From NCBI GenBank assembly GCA_964562375.1, contig CAZLSW010000071.1, positions 1 through 16,869 of the forward strand: a stretch of DNA of 16,869 bases. Direction: 5' to 3'. This document shows positions 1-7,213 of the stretch, piece by piece. Numbering within the stretch: position 1 is the stretch's first letter; the number at the start of each line of letters is the position of its first letter. The DNA comes from JAJPXC01 sp964562375. Its GTDB lineage: Bacteria; Bacteroidota; Bacteroidia; Bacteroidales; Muribaculaceae. The notes beneath the pieces are model-generated. The model was not told the origin of the DNA. It did not search any database and saw only the letters and a program-made list of their open reading frames with translations. The position numbers and the translations under genes were made by a program.

Positions 1-35
1 CAACTAACAACTAACAACTAACAACTAACAACTCC
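1..35. repeat. CAACTAA heptamer tandem array at the hisH 3' end
   Basis: Four exact copies of CAACTAA at 1, 8, 15 and 22 are followed by a degenerate fifth (CAACTCC, 29-35). The array runs off the left edge, so its full length is unknown. The hisH stop codon (TAG on the minus strand, 25-27) lies inside the fourth unit, and the last two residues of HisH (Ser-Cys) come from the fifth. The same heptamer recurs at 710-772, 1751-1771 and 12258-12285. Confidence 0.95.
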
Positions 36-621
36 CCAGCCACTCTCTGAGGATTCTCTCCCCGGTATCGCCGCTTTTCTCGGGGTGGAATTGCGTGGCG
101 TAGAAATTGTCGCGTTGCAGGGCCGCGCTGAAAGGAGTAATGTAATTGGTGACAGCAGCGGTCTCGGGAATCACCGGCACATAGTAGCTGTGTACATAAT
201 ACACCCAGCGATTCTGAAGTTCGGGTGACAGGAACGTGCCGGGGCGCACCTCGTCCAGTGTGTCCCATCCCATGTGGGGAATCTTCAGCTCCTGCGACTG
301 AAAGCGCTTCACCTCAGCGTCAAAAATGCCAAGACAGTCGACGCCTCCACCCTCCTCCGAGTGACGGCACATCAGTTGCTGGCCTATGCAGATACCCAAC
401 ACAGGCTGTTTCAATTCCCGAATCACCCGGTCGAGCCCTGTGCGCCGCAGATACTCCATGGCCGACGAGGCTTGCCCCACGCCGGGGAAGATCACCTTGT
501 CGGCCGAGGCAAGCATAGCCGGGTCGTCGGTGACGGTAGCCTCAAATCCGAGCCTTCTCAGCGCCGAAAGCACCGAGAAGTTATTACCGGCATTATATTT
601 TATAACAGCTATATTCGACAT
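25..621 (-). CDS. hisH: Imidazole glycerol phosphate synthase, glutamine amidotransferase subunit HisH
   Basis: HisH hydrolyses glutamine and passes ammonia to HisF, which makes imidazole glycerol phosphate and AICAR in cytoplasmic histidine synthesis. The 198-residue protein has the usual length and is a class I amidotransferase. It starts with a typical HisH strand (NIAVIKYNAGN, residues 3-13). It has the PGVG oxyanion-strand motif (46-49), the nucleophile elbow GICIGQQLM with Cys78, the family motif IPHMGW (114-119), YYVHSYY (141-147), and QFHPEKSG with His179 and Glu181 completing the triad. The stop codon and last two codons fall within CAACTAA repeat units. The 147-bp gap to purU upstream is almost wholly repeats. 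hisA and hisF would be expected to the left of the window, which is inference. Identity is secure. Confidence 0.97.
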   Translation of the reverse strand: MSNIAVIKYNAGNNFSVLSALRRLGFEATVTDDPAMLASADKVIFPGVGQASSAMEYLRRTGLDRVIRELKQPVLGICIGQQLMCRHSEEGGGVDCLGIFDAEVKRFQSQELKIPHMGWDTLDEVRPGTFLSPELQNRWVYYVHSYYVPVIPETAAVTNYITPFSAALQRDNFYATQFHPEKSGDTGERILREWLGSC

Positions 622-626
622 TTAGC

Positions 627-706
627 AATTCCGCAATTCCATAATTCCGTAATACCGCAATACCGTAATACCGCAATACCGTAATACCGTAATACCGTAA
701 TACCGT
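627..706. repeat. 8-bp tandem array, consensus AATACCGT
   Basis: Ten consecutive 8-bp units fill 627-706. The three nearest hisH are AATTCCGC, AATTCCAT and AATTCCGT. The next seven alternate AATACCGC and AATACCGT, with the last four identical (675-706). The units become more uniform away from hisH, as expected if the array grows at one end. It abuts the heptamer array at 710-772, so the 147 bp between purU and hisH (622-768) hold no gene and no recognisable promoter. Confidence 0.95.
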
Positions 707-709
707 AAA

Positions 710-772
710 CAACTAACAACTAACAACTAACAACCAACAACTAACAACTAACAACTAACAACTAACAACTAG
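710..772. repeat. CAACTAA heptamer array at the purU 3' end
   Basis: Nine contiguous 7-bp units: CAACTAA at 710, 717 and 724, CAACCAA at 731, CAACTAA at 738, 745, 752 and 759, and CAACTAG at 766. The purU stop codon (TAG on the minus strand, 769-771) lies inside the ninth unit. It occupies the same position within the unit as the hisH stop does in its array, bases 4-6. Confidence 0.95.
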
Positions 773-1638
773 TTAAACACCACAGTCTTATTGTTGTAGG
801 TGAGGATCTTGCGCTGGATGTGCTTCTCCACGGCGCGGGAAAGCACGATTTTCTCCAGGTCGCGACCCTTCTTCACCAGGTCGTCGATAGTGTCCTTGTG
901 GGTGATGCGGGTGATATCCTGCTCGATGATAGGACCCGCATCGAGGTCGCTCGTCACGTAGTGGCTGGTTGCACCGATGAGCTTCACGCCTCGCTCGTAG
1001 GCGGCATGGTAGGGCTTGGCACCCACGAATGCCGGCAGGAACGAGTGGTGGATGTTGATCACACGGTCGGGGTAGCGGTTGATGAACTCGGGCGACAGCA
1101 CCTGCATGTAGCGAGCCAGCACGATGAAGTCGATTTGGTAGCGGTCGAGAATCTCAAACTCCACCTGCTCCATCTCCTTCTTGTTGTCCTTGTTGAGAGG
1201 CACCACCTCGAAGGGGATATTGAACTGGTCGGCCACGATTTTCAGGTCGGGATGGTTGGAAATGATCACCGGTATCTCCACGTCCCACTCCTTGGCGATG
1301 TACCGGGCGAGGATGTCGTAGAGACAGTGGCTCATCTTGCTCACAAACAACGCCATGCGCTGCGGCTTGCGTGTGAACGACAGCTTGAACGACATGTCGT
1401 AGCGATGGGCGTAGAGGGTGTTGAAATAGTCGGCGATTTTGTCGTCAGGGATTCCAAATCCGTCCAGATCCCATTCCACGCGCATGTAGAACACACCGTT
1501 CACGCGGTCGACGTACTGGTCGAGGTAGACGATGTTACCACCGTTGGCGTTGATGAATTCAGTAATAACCGCGATGATGCCGGGCTTGTCGGGACAATGC
1601 ATCAGCAGCACCGCGGTGTTGGGGCGTTTCTTCTCCAT
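769..1638 (-). CDS. purU: Formyltetrahydrofolate deformylase
   Basis: PurU hydrolyses 10-formyl-tetrahydrofolate to formate and tetrahydrofolate, balancing the one-carbon pool. The 289-residue protein matches the family length. Residues 9-85 form an ACT regulatory domain (VLLMHCPDKPGIIAVITEFI), which separates PurU from PurN. Residues 94-280 form the formyltransferase domain. The catalytic Asn-His-Asp set is visible as NIHHSFLP (Asn195, His197) and SHYVTSDLDAGP (Asp233). The start is 10 bp from the stop of the calycin-like gene upstream, so the two are probably co-transcribed; no separate promoter is visible between them. The stop codon lies inside a CAACTAG repeat unit. Confidence 0.97.
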   Translation of the reverse strand: MEKKRPNTAVLLMHCPDKPGIIAVITEFINANGGNIVYLDQYVDRVNGVFYMRVEWDLDGFGIPDDKIADYFNTLYAHRYDMSFKLSFTRKPQRMALFVSKMSHCLYDILARYIAKEWDVEIPVIISNHPDLKIVADQFNIPFEVVPLNKDNKKEMEQVEFEILDRYQIDFIVLARYMQVLSPEFINRYPDRVINIHHSFLPAFVGAKPYHAAYERGVKLIGATSHYVTSDLDAGPIIEQDITRITHKDTIDDLVKKGRDLEKIVLSRAVEKHIQRKILTYNNKTVVFN

Positions 1639-1647
1639 AGGAGGGGT

Positions 1648-2259
1648 TTAGTAAACGATCTTGGCTACCTTGTCGGCGGTGCGGGTGATGTAAATCTGGC
1701 CCTTGACGGGAGAGGCTACACGCATGCCTTGGAGGTTGTAGTACTCAGCGGTTGTGAGTTGTGAGTTGTTAGTGGTAAGAACAACGCCTGAGGAGCGCTT
1801 GCCGGTGAACACCACAGTGATGGGAATTTGGCCAGCCGAGGGGTCGGAGGGGTCTACGATCCACATAACGTCGATGTTGAACACGGCGTCGCCGATCTCG
1901 TTCTCGGTGCCGTTGAGGGTGACGTTGGCTACGATTTCGCCCTCAGCGAGGGTGAGGCCTTCCTTGCTCCCCGAGTAGGTGGTGACCCCGTCGGTGGTTG
2001 TGGTGGTAACATCCTCAATGAAGATATCGCCCAGGGGCACCGGGCCATCGCCCAGGTCAAGGGCAAAATTGGCCAGCGAGAAGTCGCAAAGCCCGTCGCC
2101 GATTGGAGCTACCTCCACGGTATAAGTGGTTTCATCGCCGTCATTGATAACGCCACCCATCATTTCGATAACGAGAGTACCTTGGTAGGTAATAGCTTTG
2201 GCCGTGAATGCAGAGCATGCGATCAAAGCGACGAAGAGCAAAGTGTAAATTTTTTTCAT
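1648..2259 (-). CDS. Secreted calycin-like domain protein
   Basis: A 203-residue exported protein. Residues 1-22 are a Sec signal peptide ending AFTAKA. The mature part (ITYQGTLVIEMMGG onward to about residue 155) alternates hydrophobic and Asp/Thr-rich beta strands, with a segment like 'F.L.NF.......PLGDI...DV' and a final VVFTGKR. This resembles the calycin-like (lipocalin-type beta-barrel) family common in Bacteroides and Prevotella; that assignment is from memory of the family pattern. The C-terminus, YYNLQGMRVASPVKGQIYI, is the short tail found on many secreted Bacteroidales proteins. The linker between them, NNSQLTT (about 163-170), is encoded by CAACTAA-type heptamers. A promoter sits at 2289-2296, and purU follows after 9 nt. 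The ligand is unknown. Confidence 0.7.
   Translation of the reverse strand: MKKIYTLLFVALIACSAFTAKAITYQGTLVIEMMGGVINDGDETTYTVEVAPIGDGLCDFSLANFALDLGDGPVPLGDIFIEDVTTTTTDGVTTYSGSKEGLTLAEGEIVANVTLNGTENEIGDAVFNIDVMWIVDPSDPSAGQIPITVVFTGKRSSGVVLTTNNSQLTTAEYYNLQGMRVASPVKGQIYITRTADKVAKIVY
1751..1771. repeat. Heptamer repeat inside the calycin-like gene
   Basis: On the plus strand this reads GTTGTGA, GTTGTGA, GTTGTTA (1751, 1758, 1765), the reverse complement of the CAACTAA/CAACTCA word. Three heptamers make 21 bp, or seven codons, so the reading frame is kept. The encoded peptide (TNNSQLT) joins the beta-barrel domain to the C-terminal tail. Confidence 0.9.
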
Positions 2260-2288
2260 AAATAAATCGTTTTTGTTGAAATTTTTGG

Positions 2289-2296
2289 CAAAGGTA
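2289..2296 (-). promoter_or_regulatory. Bacteroidetes -7 promoter element of the calycin-like gene
   Basis: On the minus strand this is TACCTTTG, an exact match to TAnnTTTG. It lies 30 nt before the start codon at 2259, giving a leader of roughly 23 nt. No good TTTG -33 element is found at the expected distance. It would drive the calycin-like gene and purU. Confidence 0.6.
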
Positions 2297-2313
2297 GTGA
2301 TAATAATGCAATA

Positions 2314-2325
2314 TTTAGGCCTAAA
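2314..2325. promoter_or_regulatory. Perfect 12-bp palindrome between divergent genes
   Basis: TTTAGGCCTAAA is a perfect palindrome in the 84-bp gap between the calycin-like gene (minus) and the first membrane protein gene (plus). It sits 19 nt before the start at 2344 and upstream of the minus-strand promoter. It could be an operator for either gene, but no regulator is encoded nearby and chance is not excluded. No convincing plus-strand -7 element was found for the membrane protein array. Confidence 0.35.
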
Positions 2326-2343
2326 GTAACGTTTTTTAAGAAT

Positions 2344-3960
2344 ATGAAAAGCATCAGTGGCGAGAATAGAGTGTTAGCGTGGGTAATTGTCCTCGCTGGG
2401 GCTCTGTTGCCATTGGTAGCGCTCAATACAAGTTTCTATGAGGATGACGAGGCTTATCAGGCGTGGTGTACGCTTTCACCCGGGGCGATGTCGCCCATGG
2501 CGCCGCTGACGTTCTTGGTGGGACGCTGGTGGCAAGCCCTGTTTGGCGAGGGACTTCTCCAGCTGCATTGGCTCGCTTACCTCCTGCGCTTGGGAGTGGC
2601 TGGCGTGGGAGCTTGGTGGCTGTGGAGACGCACAGGCAGGGCCGTGGTCGCGGCATTGTTGTTCGCCGTGGTCTGCGGCGGGGGAGGTCGCGACGTATAT
2701 TACGACTGGAATGCCCTTAACGAGCTGATAATGGTCCTGTTGCTTGTCGTCACTCTACGATACTGGGAGCGTCCCTCGGGAGCCGATGCCGCTTGGATGG
2801 GTGTTCTTGTGGGATTGATGACCTTGACGCGCTTGCCGTCGATTGTGGCAGCCGTGGTGCCGTTGGCCGTGATTGCCGCGAAGGCTCGGGGTAAAGGCAA
2901 CGGGGGGAAAGCGGTAGGAGTGGCAACGTGTTGTTTTATAATTGTTTTTGTTGGGGTTAACCTTTTGGCGTTCAGCGGATTCAGCGACTATGTCAACAGT
3001 TGGGGCGAGCGAAATTTCACTTCAGGGCACACGTCGCTGGGATGGATCCTATGGCTCAACTGCAAGCACTTCTTCGCTCTTACTTATTTAATGTATATTG
3101 CCGGACTGGCGATTATCGCTTGGGCGTGGGTGACAGTGAAGGTGGCTCCCACCAGGCGTGTGATGTGGGTGGACGTGGCTGTAGGAGCGGCTCTGTCATG
3201 CTGGTTGGCGCAACTGTTAAGAGCGAAATTCCAGCTGATTTACGGCCTTAACTGGGCATTGTTCACGGGCGCGCTGCTGGTGCTTTTCACGCGATACCGC
3301 CGATTGGGGTCGAAGTCCCGGGCTGTGGCGTGGATTACGCTGGCGTTCACATTGTTACCGATGGTGGGTAGCAACGTGATTATATTCCGTATGGCGGTGG
3401 TGACGTTGTTGCCGTTTTGGGTGTACGCTCTGCTCCTCGTTTGGCGACGCTGGTACACGGCGGCTGTGACGATGGTCGCCGCTGCCATGTTGGGGGTGAA
3501 TCTTTGGGTGCCTTTCCACCATTACACTAAGCTCGTGGAGCGGCCATTACCTGAGGCCACAGTGACTATGGATATCCCTTATTATGAGGGAATTAGGACT
3601 TGGCCTGAGTACCGTGACATTTACCGTACCAATTATCTCGCCCTACGCCAATATGCCGAGCAGCCCGGAGGTGTGATGATTCTCGGGCACGACAAATTTG
3701 TCTACCAATTGGCTCTTCGAGGAGTAAATCCCGACGAGCCGTGGCCTCACCGCTTTGAATATGAATTCGACGAGAATCTCCCCGGGATTATCCACGAGGT
3801 AATGACGGAATTGCCTCATTACAATCACGTTGCGATTGTCGAGTTGCGCCCTTGGCGACAGAAGTGGATTGTGGAGAAGATACGGCCAGTGCTTGAGGAG
3901 CAAGGATTCATGGAGGTGGAGGATACTGGTTACAACTGCTTAATATTCAGTAGAAAATGA
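2344..3960 (+). CDS. Putative GT-C type membrane glycosyltransferase, paralogue 1 of 4
   Basis: A 538-residue polytopic inner-membrane protein with about 11-12 hydrophobic segments (first at about 11-29, last at about 370-390), then a soluble tail of about 145 residues. The loop after the first segment carries FYEDDEAY (Asp34, Asp35, Glu36), followed by MAPLTFLVGRWWQALFGEG and a Leu/Arg-rich helix. This layout matches GT-C enzymes of the ArnT/PMT_2 type, where an acidic pair in the first periplasmic loop serves the polyprenyl-phosphate sugar reaction and a PPL-W segment with LFG follows. Other signatures shared by all four paralogues are YDWN (120-123), RLPS (163-166), SGH (227-229), GSNV (342-345) and, in the tail, GHDKF (448-452) and WPHRFE (467-472). 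Donor and acceptor cannot be told. Homology among the four is certain; the enzymatic role is inference. Confidence 0.65.
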   Translation: MKSISGENRVLAWVIVLAGALLPLVALNTSFYEDDEAYQAWCTLSPGAMSPMAPLTFLVGRWWQALFGEGLLQLHWLAYLLRLGVAGVGAWWLWRRTGRAVVAALLFAVVCGGGGRDVYYDWNALNELIMVLLLVVTLRYWERPSGADAAWMGVLVGLMTLTRLPSIVAAVVPLAVIAAKARGKGNGGKAVGVATCCFIIVFVGVNLLAFSGFSDYVNSWGERNFTSGHTSLGWILWLNCKHFFALTYLMYIAGLAIIAWAWVTVKVAPTRRVMWVDVAVGAALSCWLAQLLRAKFQLIYGLNWALFTGALLVLFTRYRRLGSKSRAVAWITLAFTLLPMVGSNVIIFRMAVVTLLPFWVYALLLVWRRWYTAAVTMVAAAMLGVNLWVPFHHYTKLVERPLPEATVTMDIPYYEGIRTWPEYRDIYRTNYLALRQYAEQPGGVMILGHDKFVYQLALRGVNPDEPWPHRFEYEFDENLPGIIHEVMTELPHYNHVAIVELRPWRQKWIVEKIRPVLEEQGFMEVEDTGYNCLIFSRK

Positions 3961-5588
3961 CAGCCAAGAGGAGTGCGTACAGTTGGATTGCTCTATTGGC
4001 GGCTTTGATTTTGGTCGCCTTGGGCTGTTGGCTGCCCACGTTAACGCTCAACGTGGGATTCTACGAGGACGACGAGCTGTACATGGCCATGGTATCGCTT
4101 CATCCCGACGCGATGACCCCCGTGGCCCCGTTGACGTTTCTTATGGCACGCTGGTGGCAAGGGCTGTTTGGGGAGGGGTTGCTCCAATTGCATTGGCTGG
4201 CCTACGCGTTAAGAATCGGGGCAGCAGCTATTGCCTGCGTGTGGTTCTGGAGAAGAAGTAAACAACTGATATTCGCGGCGTTACTGTTTGTGGTGGCTGT
4301 TTGCGCCTACCCTCGAAGCATGTTCTACGACTGGAATGTGGCAAGCGACCTCTTCTTAGTAGGATTGCTGGCCGTGCTTATCGACTATTGGCGAAACCCT
4401 ACTGCATGGCGTATCGTGCTGATAGCAAGCTTTTTGACGTTGGCGGGATGGTGCCGCGTGCCGTCATTTGCCGCCGTTGTGGTAGTGTTGACCGTGTTAG
4501 GATTGAAATGGGGCTGGAGTACACGTTTTTGGAAAGCGGTTTCTCTCGGCTTCGGTATTGTTATCGTGCTGAGTATCGCGGTGTTATGGTTGTCCTTCGG
4601 GAGTCGGGAAAGCCTTGTTGAGCATTTTGGCGAAAAATACATTGTCTCGGGCCATAACCGCTTGGAGCAGTACCTTCACCTGATGTGGAGCTATTACTTC
4701 CCATTATGTTATAAATCCCTAATCCTCGGCATTTTAGCTATTATAACGGCATGGATAGCGGGGCACAGTGGAGGGACAAGGATAACGTTGCGGAGGCCAG
4801 TGGGGATCGCACTGCTTGTCGTGGCTTGGACTTGCCTGTTACTCAGGGTGTTAAATCCCTATGATTGGGTTTACGGCTATGTGTGGGCTTGGGTCCTGTT
4901 CTGCTTAATCGCTGGTGCCATCGCATACAAACAGCAGGACGCATGGCACCGTTTAGCCACGGTTACATCCCTGATATTCATGGTGTTGCCTCTTATCGGC
5001 ACCAACGTGCCTTTAGCTCGCTTCAATGTCGCTACCTACCTCCCGTTCTTGGTTGTTGGGCTGGTTGGCGCATGGCGTCAGTGGTTCTCGGTGGCTTTGG
5101 TGCTCTTTGGTGGCGCAATGGTCGGATACTCAGCGTTTTACCCTTGGTGCAAGGAGTGCAAAGAACATTCAGGGGGGATAAGCGAAGCGTCCGAACTCAC
5201 ACAGCTGCCTTATCTCGAGGAAATCAAGGTGACGCCCGAACTGAGGGATACCTACAACACCAATTATCAAGCACTTAAGCACTGTGCCGAGAATGGGGGA
5301 GTGCTGATTGTGGGACACGAAAAATACCTCTACGGCTTGGCTTTGCGCGGTGTAAATCCCCCCGAGCCGTGGCCGCATCGATTTGAGAGCGACAACATAG
5401 CCGACACCACCGCTCTTTATCGTGAGTTTAATATGGTTGTGCAAGATTATAAATATGCGTGTATCAGCGAATTACGTACTTATCGCATGGCTGATGTGGA
5501 GGCGATATATCAACCCGTCTTGATGCGATCCGGGTTCCGGCTGGTCGAGGACACAGGCTTTAACTGCAAAATCTATTGTCGGGAATGA
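3957..5588 (+). CDS. Putative GT-C type membrane glycosyltransferase, paralogue 2 of 4
   Basis: A 543-residue paralogue of the preceding protein, starting at an ATG that overlaps its stop codon (ATGA, 3957-3960), so translation is probably coupled. It keeps the first-loop acidic motif FYEDDELY (Asp38, Asp39, Glu40), APLTFLMARWWQGLFGEG, FYDWN, GTNV in place of GSNV, and the tail motifs GHEKY and WPHRFE. It differs from the others in the central loop: GEKYIVSGHN replaces the WGER.F.SGH pattern, and RVPS replaces RLPS. About 11-12 membrane segments precede a tail of about 145 residues. The acidic motif is intact, so it is likely active if the family assignment is right. Substrate unknown. Confidence 0.65.
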   Translation: MTAKRSAYSWIALLAALILVALGCWLPTLTLNVGFYEDDELYMAMVSLHPDAMTPVAPLTFLMARWWQGLFGEGLLQLHWLAYALRIGAAAIACVWFWRRSKQLIFAALLFVVAVCAYPRSMFYDWNVASDLFLVGLLAVLIDYWRNPTAWRIVLIASFLTLAGWCRVPSFAAVVVVLTVLGLKWGWSTRFWKAVSLGFGIVIVLSIAVLWLSFGSRESLVEHFGEKYIVSGHNRLEQYLHLMWSYYFPLCYKSLILGILAIITAWIAGHSGGTRITLRRPVGIALLVVAWTCLLLRVLNPYDWVYGYVWAWVLFCLIAGAIAYKQQDAWHRLATVTSLIFMVLPLIGTNVPLARFNVATYLPFLVVGLVGAWRQWFSVALVLFGGAMVGYSAFYPWCKECKEHSGGISEASELTQLPYLEEIKVTPELRDTYNTNYQALKHCAENGGVLIVGHEKYLYGLALRGVNPPEPWPHRFESDNIADTTALYREFNMVVQDYKYACISELRTYRMADVEAIYQPVLMRSGFRLVEDTGFNCKIYCRE

Positions 5589-7213
5589 GCAAGCGGTGGC
5601 AGTGGATATTAGCAGTGGTGATTGCCGTGGCGGGAGCGTGTATTCCGCTGCTAATCATTGACATAGGCTTTGATAACGATGATGAGTTTTATCAAGCCTA
5701 CTGCACGCTGGAACCCGATGCGATGTCGCCTGTGGCTCCTTTGACGTTCCTAATCGGGAAATGGTGGCAGGTCATATTCGGTTTTGGAATCATGTCTCTA
5801 CGATGGTTGGCATGGACGTTCCGCATCGCAACTGCCTCATTTTCGGCGATTTGGTATTATAATCGGGTAAAAAAGCCGATTGTGGCGGCCTCTCTTTTCG
5901 CCCTCATCGCATGTGAGGCCAATTACGGCAGCGAACTCTTTTGGGACTGGAACTACCCCAATCAGTTTTTCATTGTACTCCTTATGATTCAGCTGATTAG
6001 CATATACGAGAGTAAATCGTTACGATTAGCTTTCGGCATAGGTTTCACGGTTGGATTAATGACCATGTCACGGCTGCCGTCAGCGGTATTTATAGTGCCA
6101 GCCGTGATAGTGGCTTGCATGGCCTACCGCAAGGATTGGTGGAAGGGTATCTTGCTGGGTATCAGTGCGTTTGTTATAGTATGGGTGGCTGTTACCTTGC
6201 CCGCTTTCGGCAACTTTGGTGAATACTTTGCCCGGTGGGGAGAACGTTACTTTACCTCTGGGCATCAGAGTGTTAGCAAGATTTGCGACAACATAATCTA
6301 CACCGTTATCCCCATGTCGTCACCCACATTGTGGGTAGCCGTTGGATGTGCGGTATGGGCATGGGCAACCTACAAGTTAATCCCCTGTAAACGAGTATAT
6401 TGGGGCGCAACAATTGTGGGCGGAGTATTGGCCGCATGGGCGTTCCAGCGCGCTATGCTCCACTACTCATGGATCTACGGGTGGATGTGGGTATGGTTGG
6501 CCGTGGAATTGGTACTTATGTTGCAGAGTTACAAGAAGTTAGGCCGTCAAGAGCGCATTGTTGCTTGGCTGGCTGTGGCGTTCACGTTGTTGCCGATGCT
6601 TGGCAGCAACATCCCCATGCGGCGATGGTCGCTGGTGGTAACGGTGCCGTTTTGGCTCTGGGCAATGCGTGACGTGTGGCGACCCTGGTGCACGGCCTTC
6701 ATGGCGATGCTAGGCACGGCTGTGGTCCTTTGCACAGCGATGCTTCCCTACCGACAAATTACTAAATGCTTCGTACTCAGGACTCAAGACGCTTCCGCGG
6801 GTTTCACGTCCCAATATATGAAAGGTGTCAAGGTGTGGGAAAGCGTCGCCCGAAACGTGGATACCAACCTGGCTGTCCTATCCCGGTATGCCCAAAAACC
6901 AGGAGGTGTGCTTATTTTGGGACACGACAAATTCATTTACGCAACCATGCTCAATGGGGTTAACACTGTTGATCCTTGGCCACATCAATTTGAGTATTAC
7001 GTTGAGAGTGAGCAAGATGACATACGCCGTCGCACGCAAGAGGCGCTTCCCAAATACGACTACGTTGCGCTGGTGGAGATGTGGGACGTGTTCCAAGGCG
7101 AGCGTCAAGCCTTTGAACCGGCAATCCTCGCCCAGGGGTTCAATATCGTAGAGGAAACTCCCTATCAGTGTGTGATTTACGCCCGGGTAACCCCTCATAA
7201 TAAAGCCCAATGA
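5585..7213 (+). CDS. Putative GT-C type membrane glycosyltransferase, paralogue 3 of 4
   Basis: A 542-residue member of the same family. I chose the ATG at 5585 over an in-frame TTG at 5576 because it forms the same ATGA overlap (5585-5588) seen at the other two junctions. The first-loop motif is FDNDDEFY (Asp32, Asp33, Glu34), followed by VAPLTFLIGKWWQ. Here the LFGEG segment has become IFGFG, and the third-loop motif is FWDWN instead of YDWN. RLPS, WGERYFTSGH, GSNI and the tail motifs GHDKF and WPHQFEY are kept. It is the most diverged of the four in the first-loop helix and may differ in specificity. The C-terminus extends slightly (VTPHNKAQ) into the start of the next gene. Confidence 0.65.
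   Translation: MSKRWQWILAVVIAVAGACIPLLIIDIGFDNDDEFYQAYCTLEPDAMSPVAPLTFLIGKWWQVIFGFGIMSLRWLAWTFRIATASFSAIWYYNRVKKPIVAASLFALIACEANYGSELFWDWNYPNQFFIVLLMIQLISIYESKSLRLAFGIGFTVGLMTMSRLPSAVFIVPAVIVACMAYRKDWWKGILLGISAFVIVWVAVTLPAFGNFGEYFARWGERYFTSGHQSVSKICDNIIYTVIPMSSPTLWVAVGCAVWAWATYKLIPCKRVYWGATIVGGVLAAWAFQRAMLHYSWIYGWMWVWLAVELVLMLQSYKKLGRQERIVAWLAVAFTLLPMLGSNIPMRRWSLVVTVPFWLWAMRDVWRPWCTAFMAMLGTAVVLCTAMLPYRQITKCFVLRTQDASAGFTSQYMKGVKVWESVARNVDTNLAVLSRYAQKPGGVLILGHDKFIYATMLNGVNTVDPWPHQFEYYVESEQDDIRRRTQEALPKYDYVALVEMWDVFQGERQAFEPAILAQGFNIVEETPYQCVIYARVTPHNKAQ

Noticed and set aside
627..772. CRISPR array
   Set aside because: Units are 7 and 8 bp and directly adjacent, with no spacers and no cas genes.
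820..1764. 314-codon open frame on the plus strand opposite purU
   Set aside because: A shadow of purU, Val/His/Leu-rich, with no recognisable domain.
5576..5584. TTG start for membrane protein paralogue 3
   Set aside because: The ATG at 5585 gives the same ATGA overlap as the other two junctions in the array.
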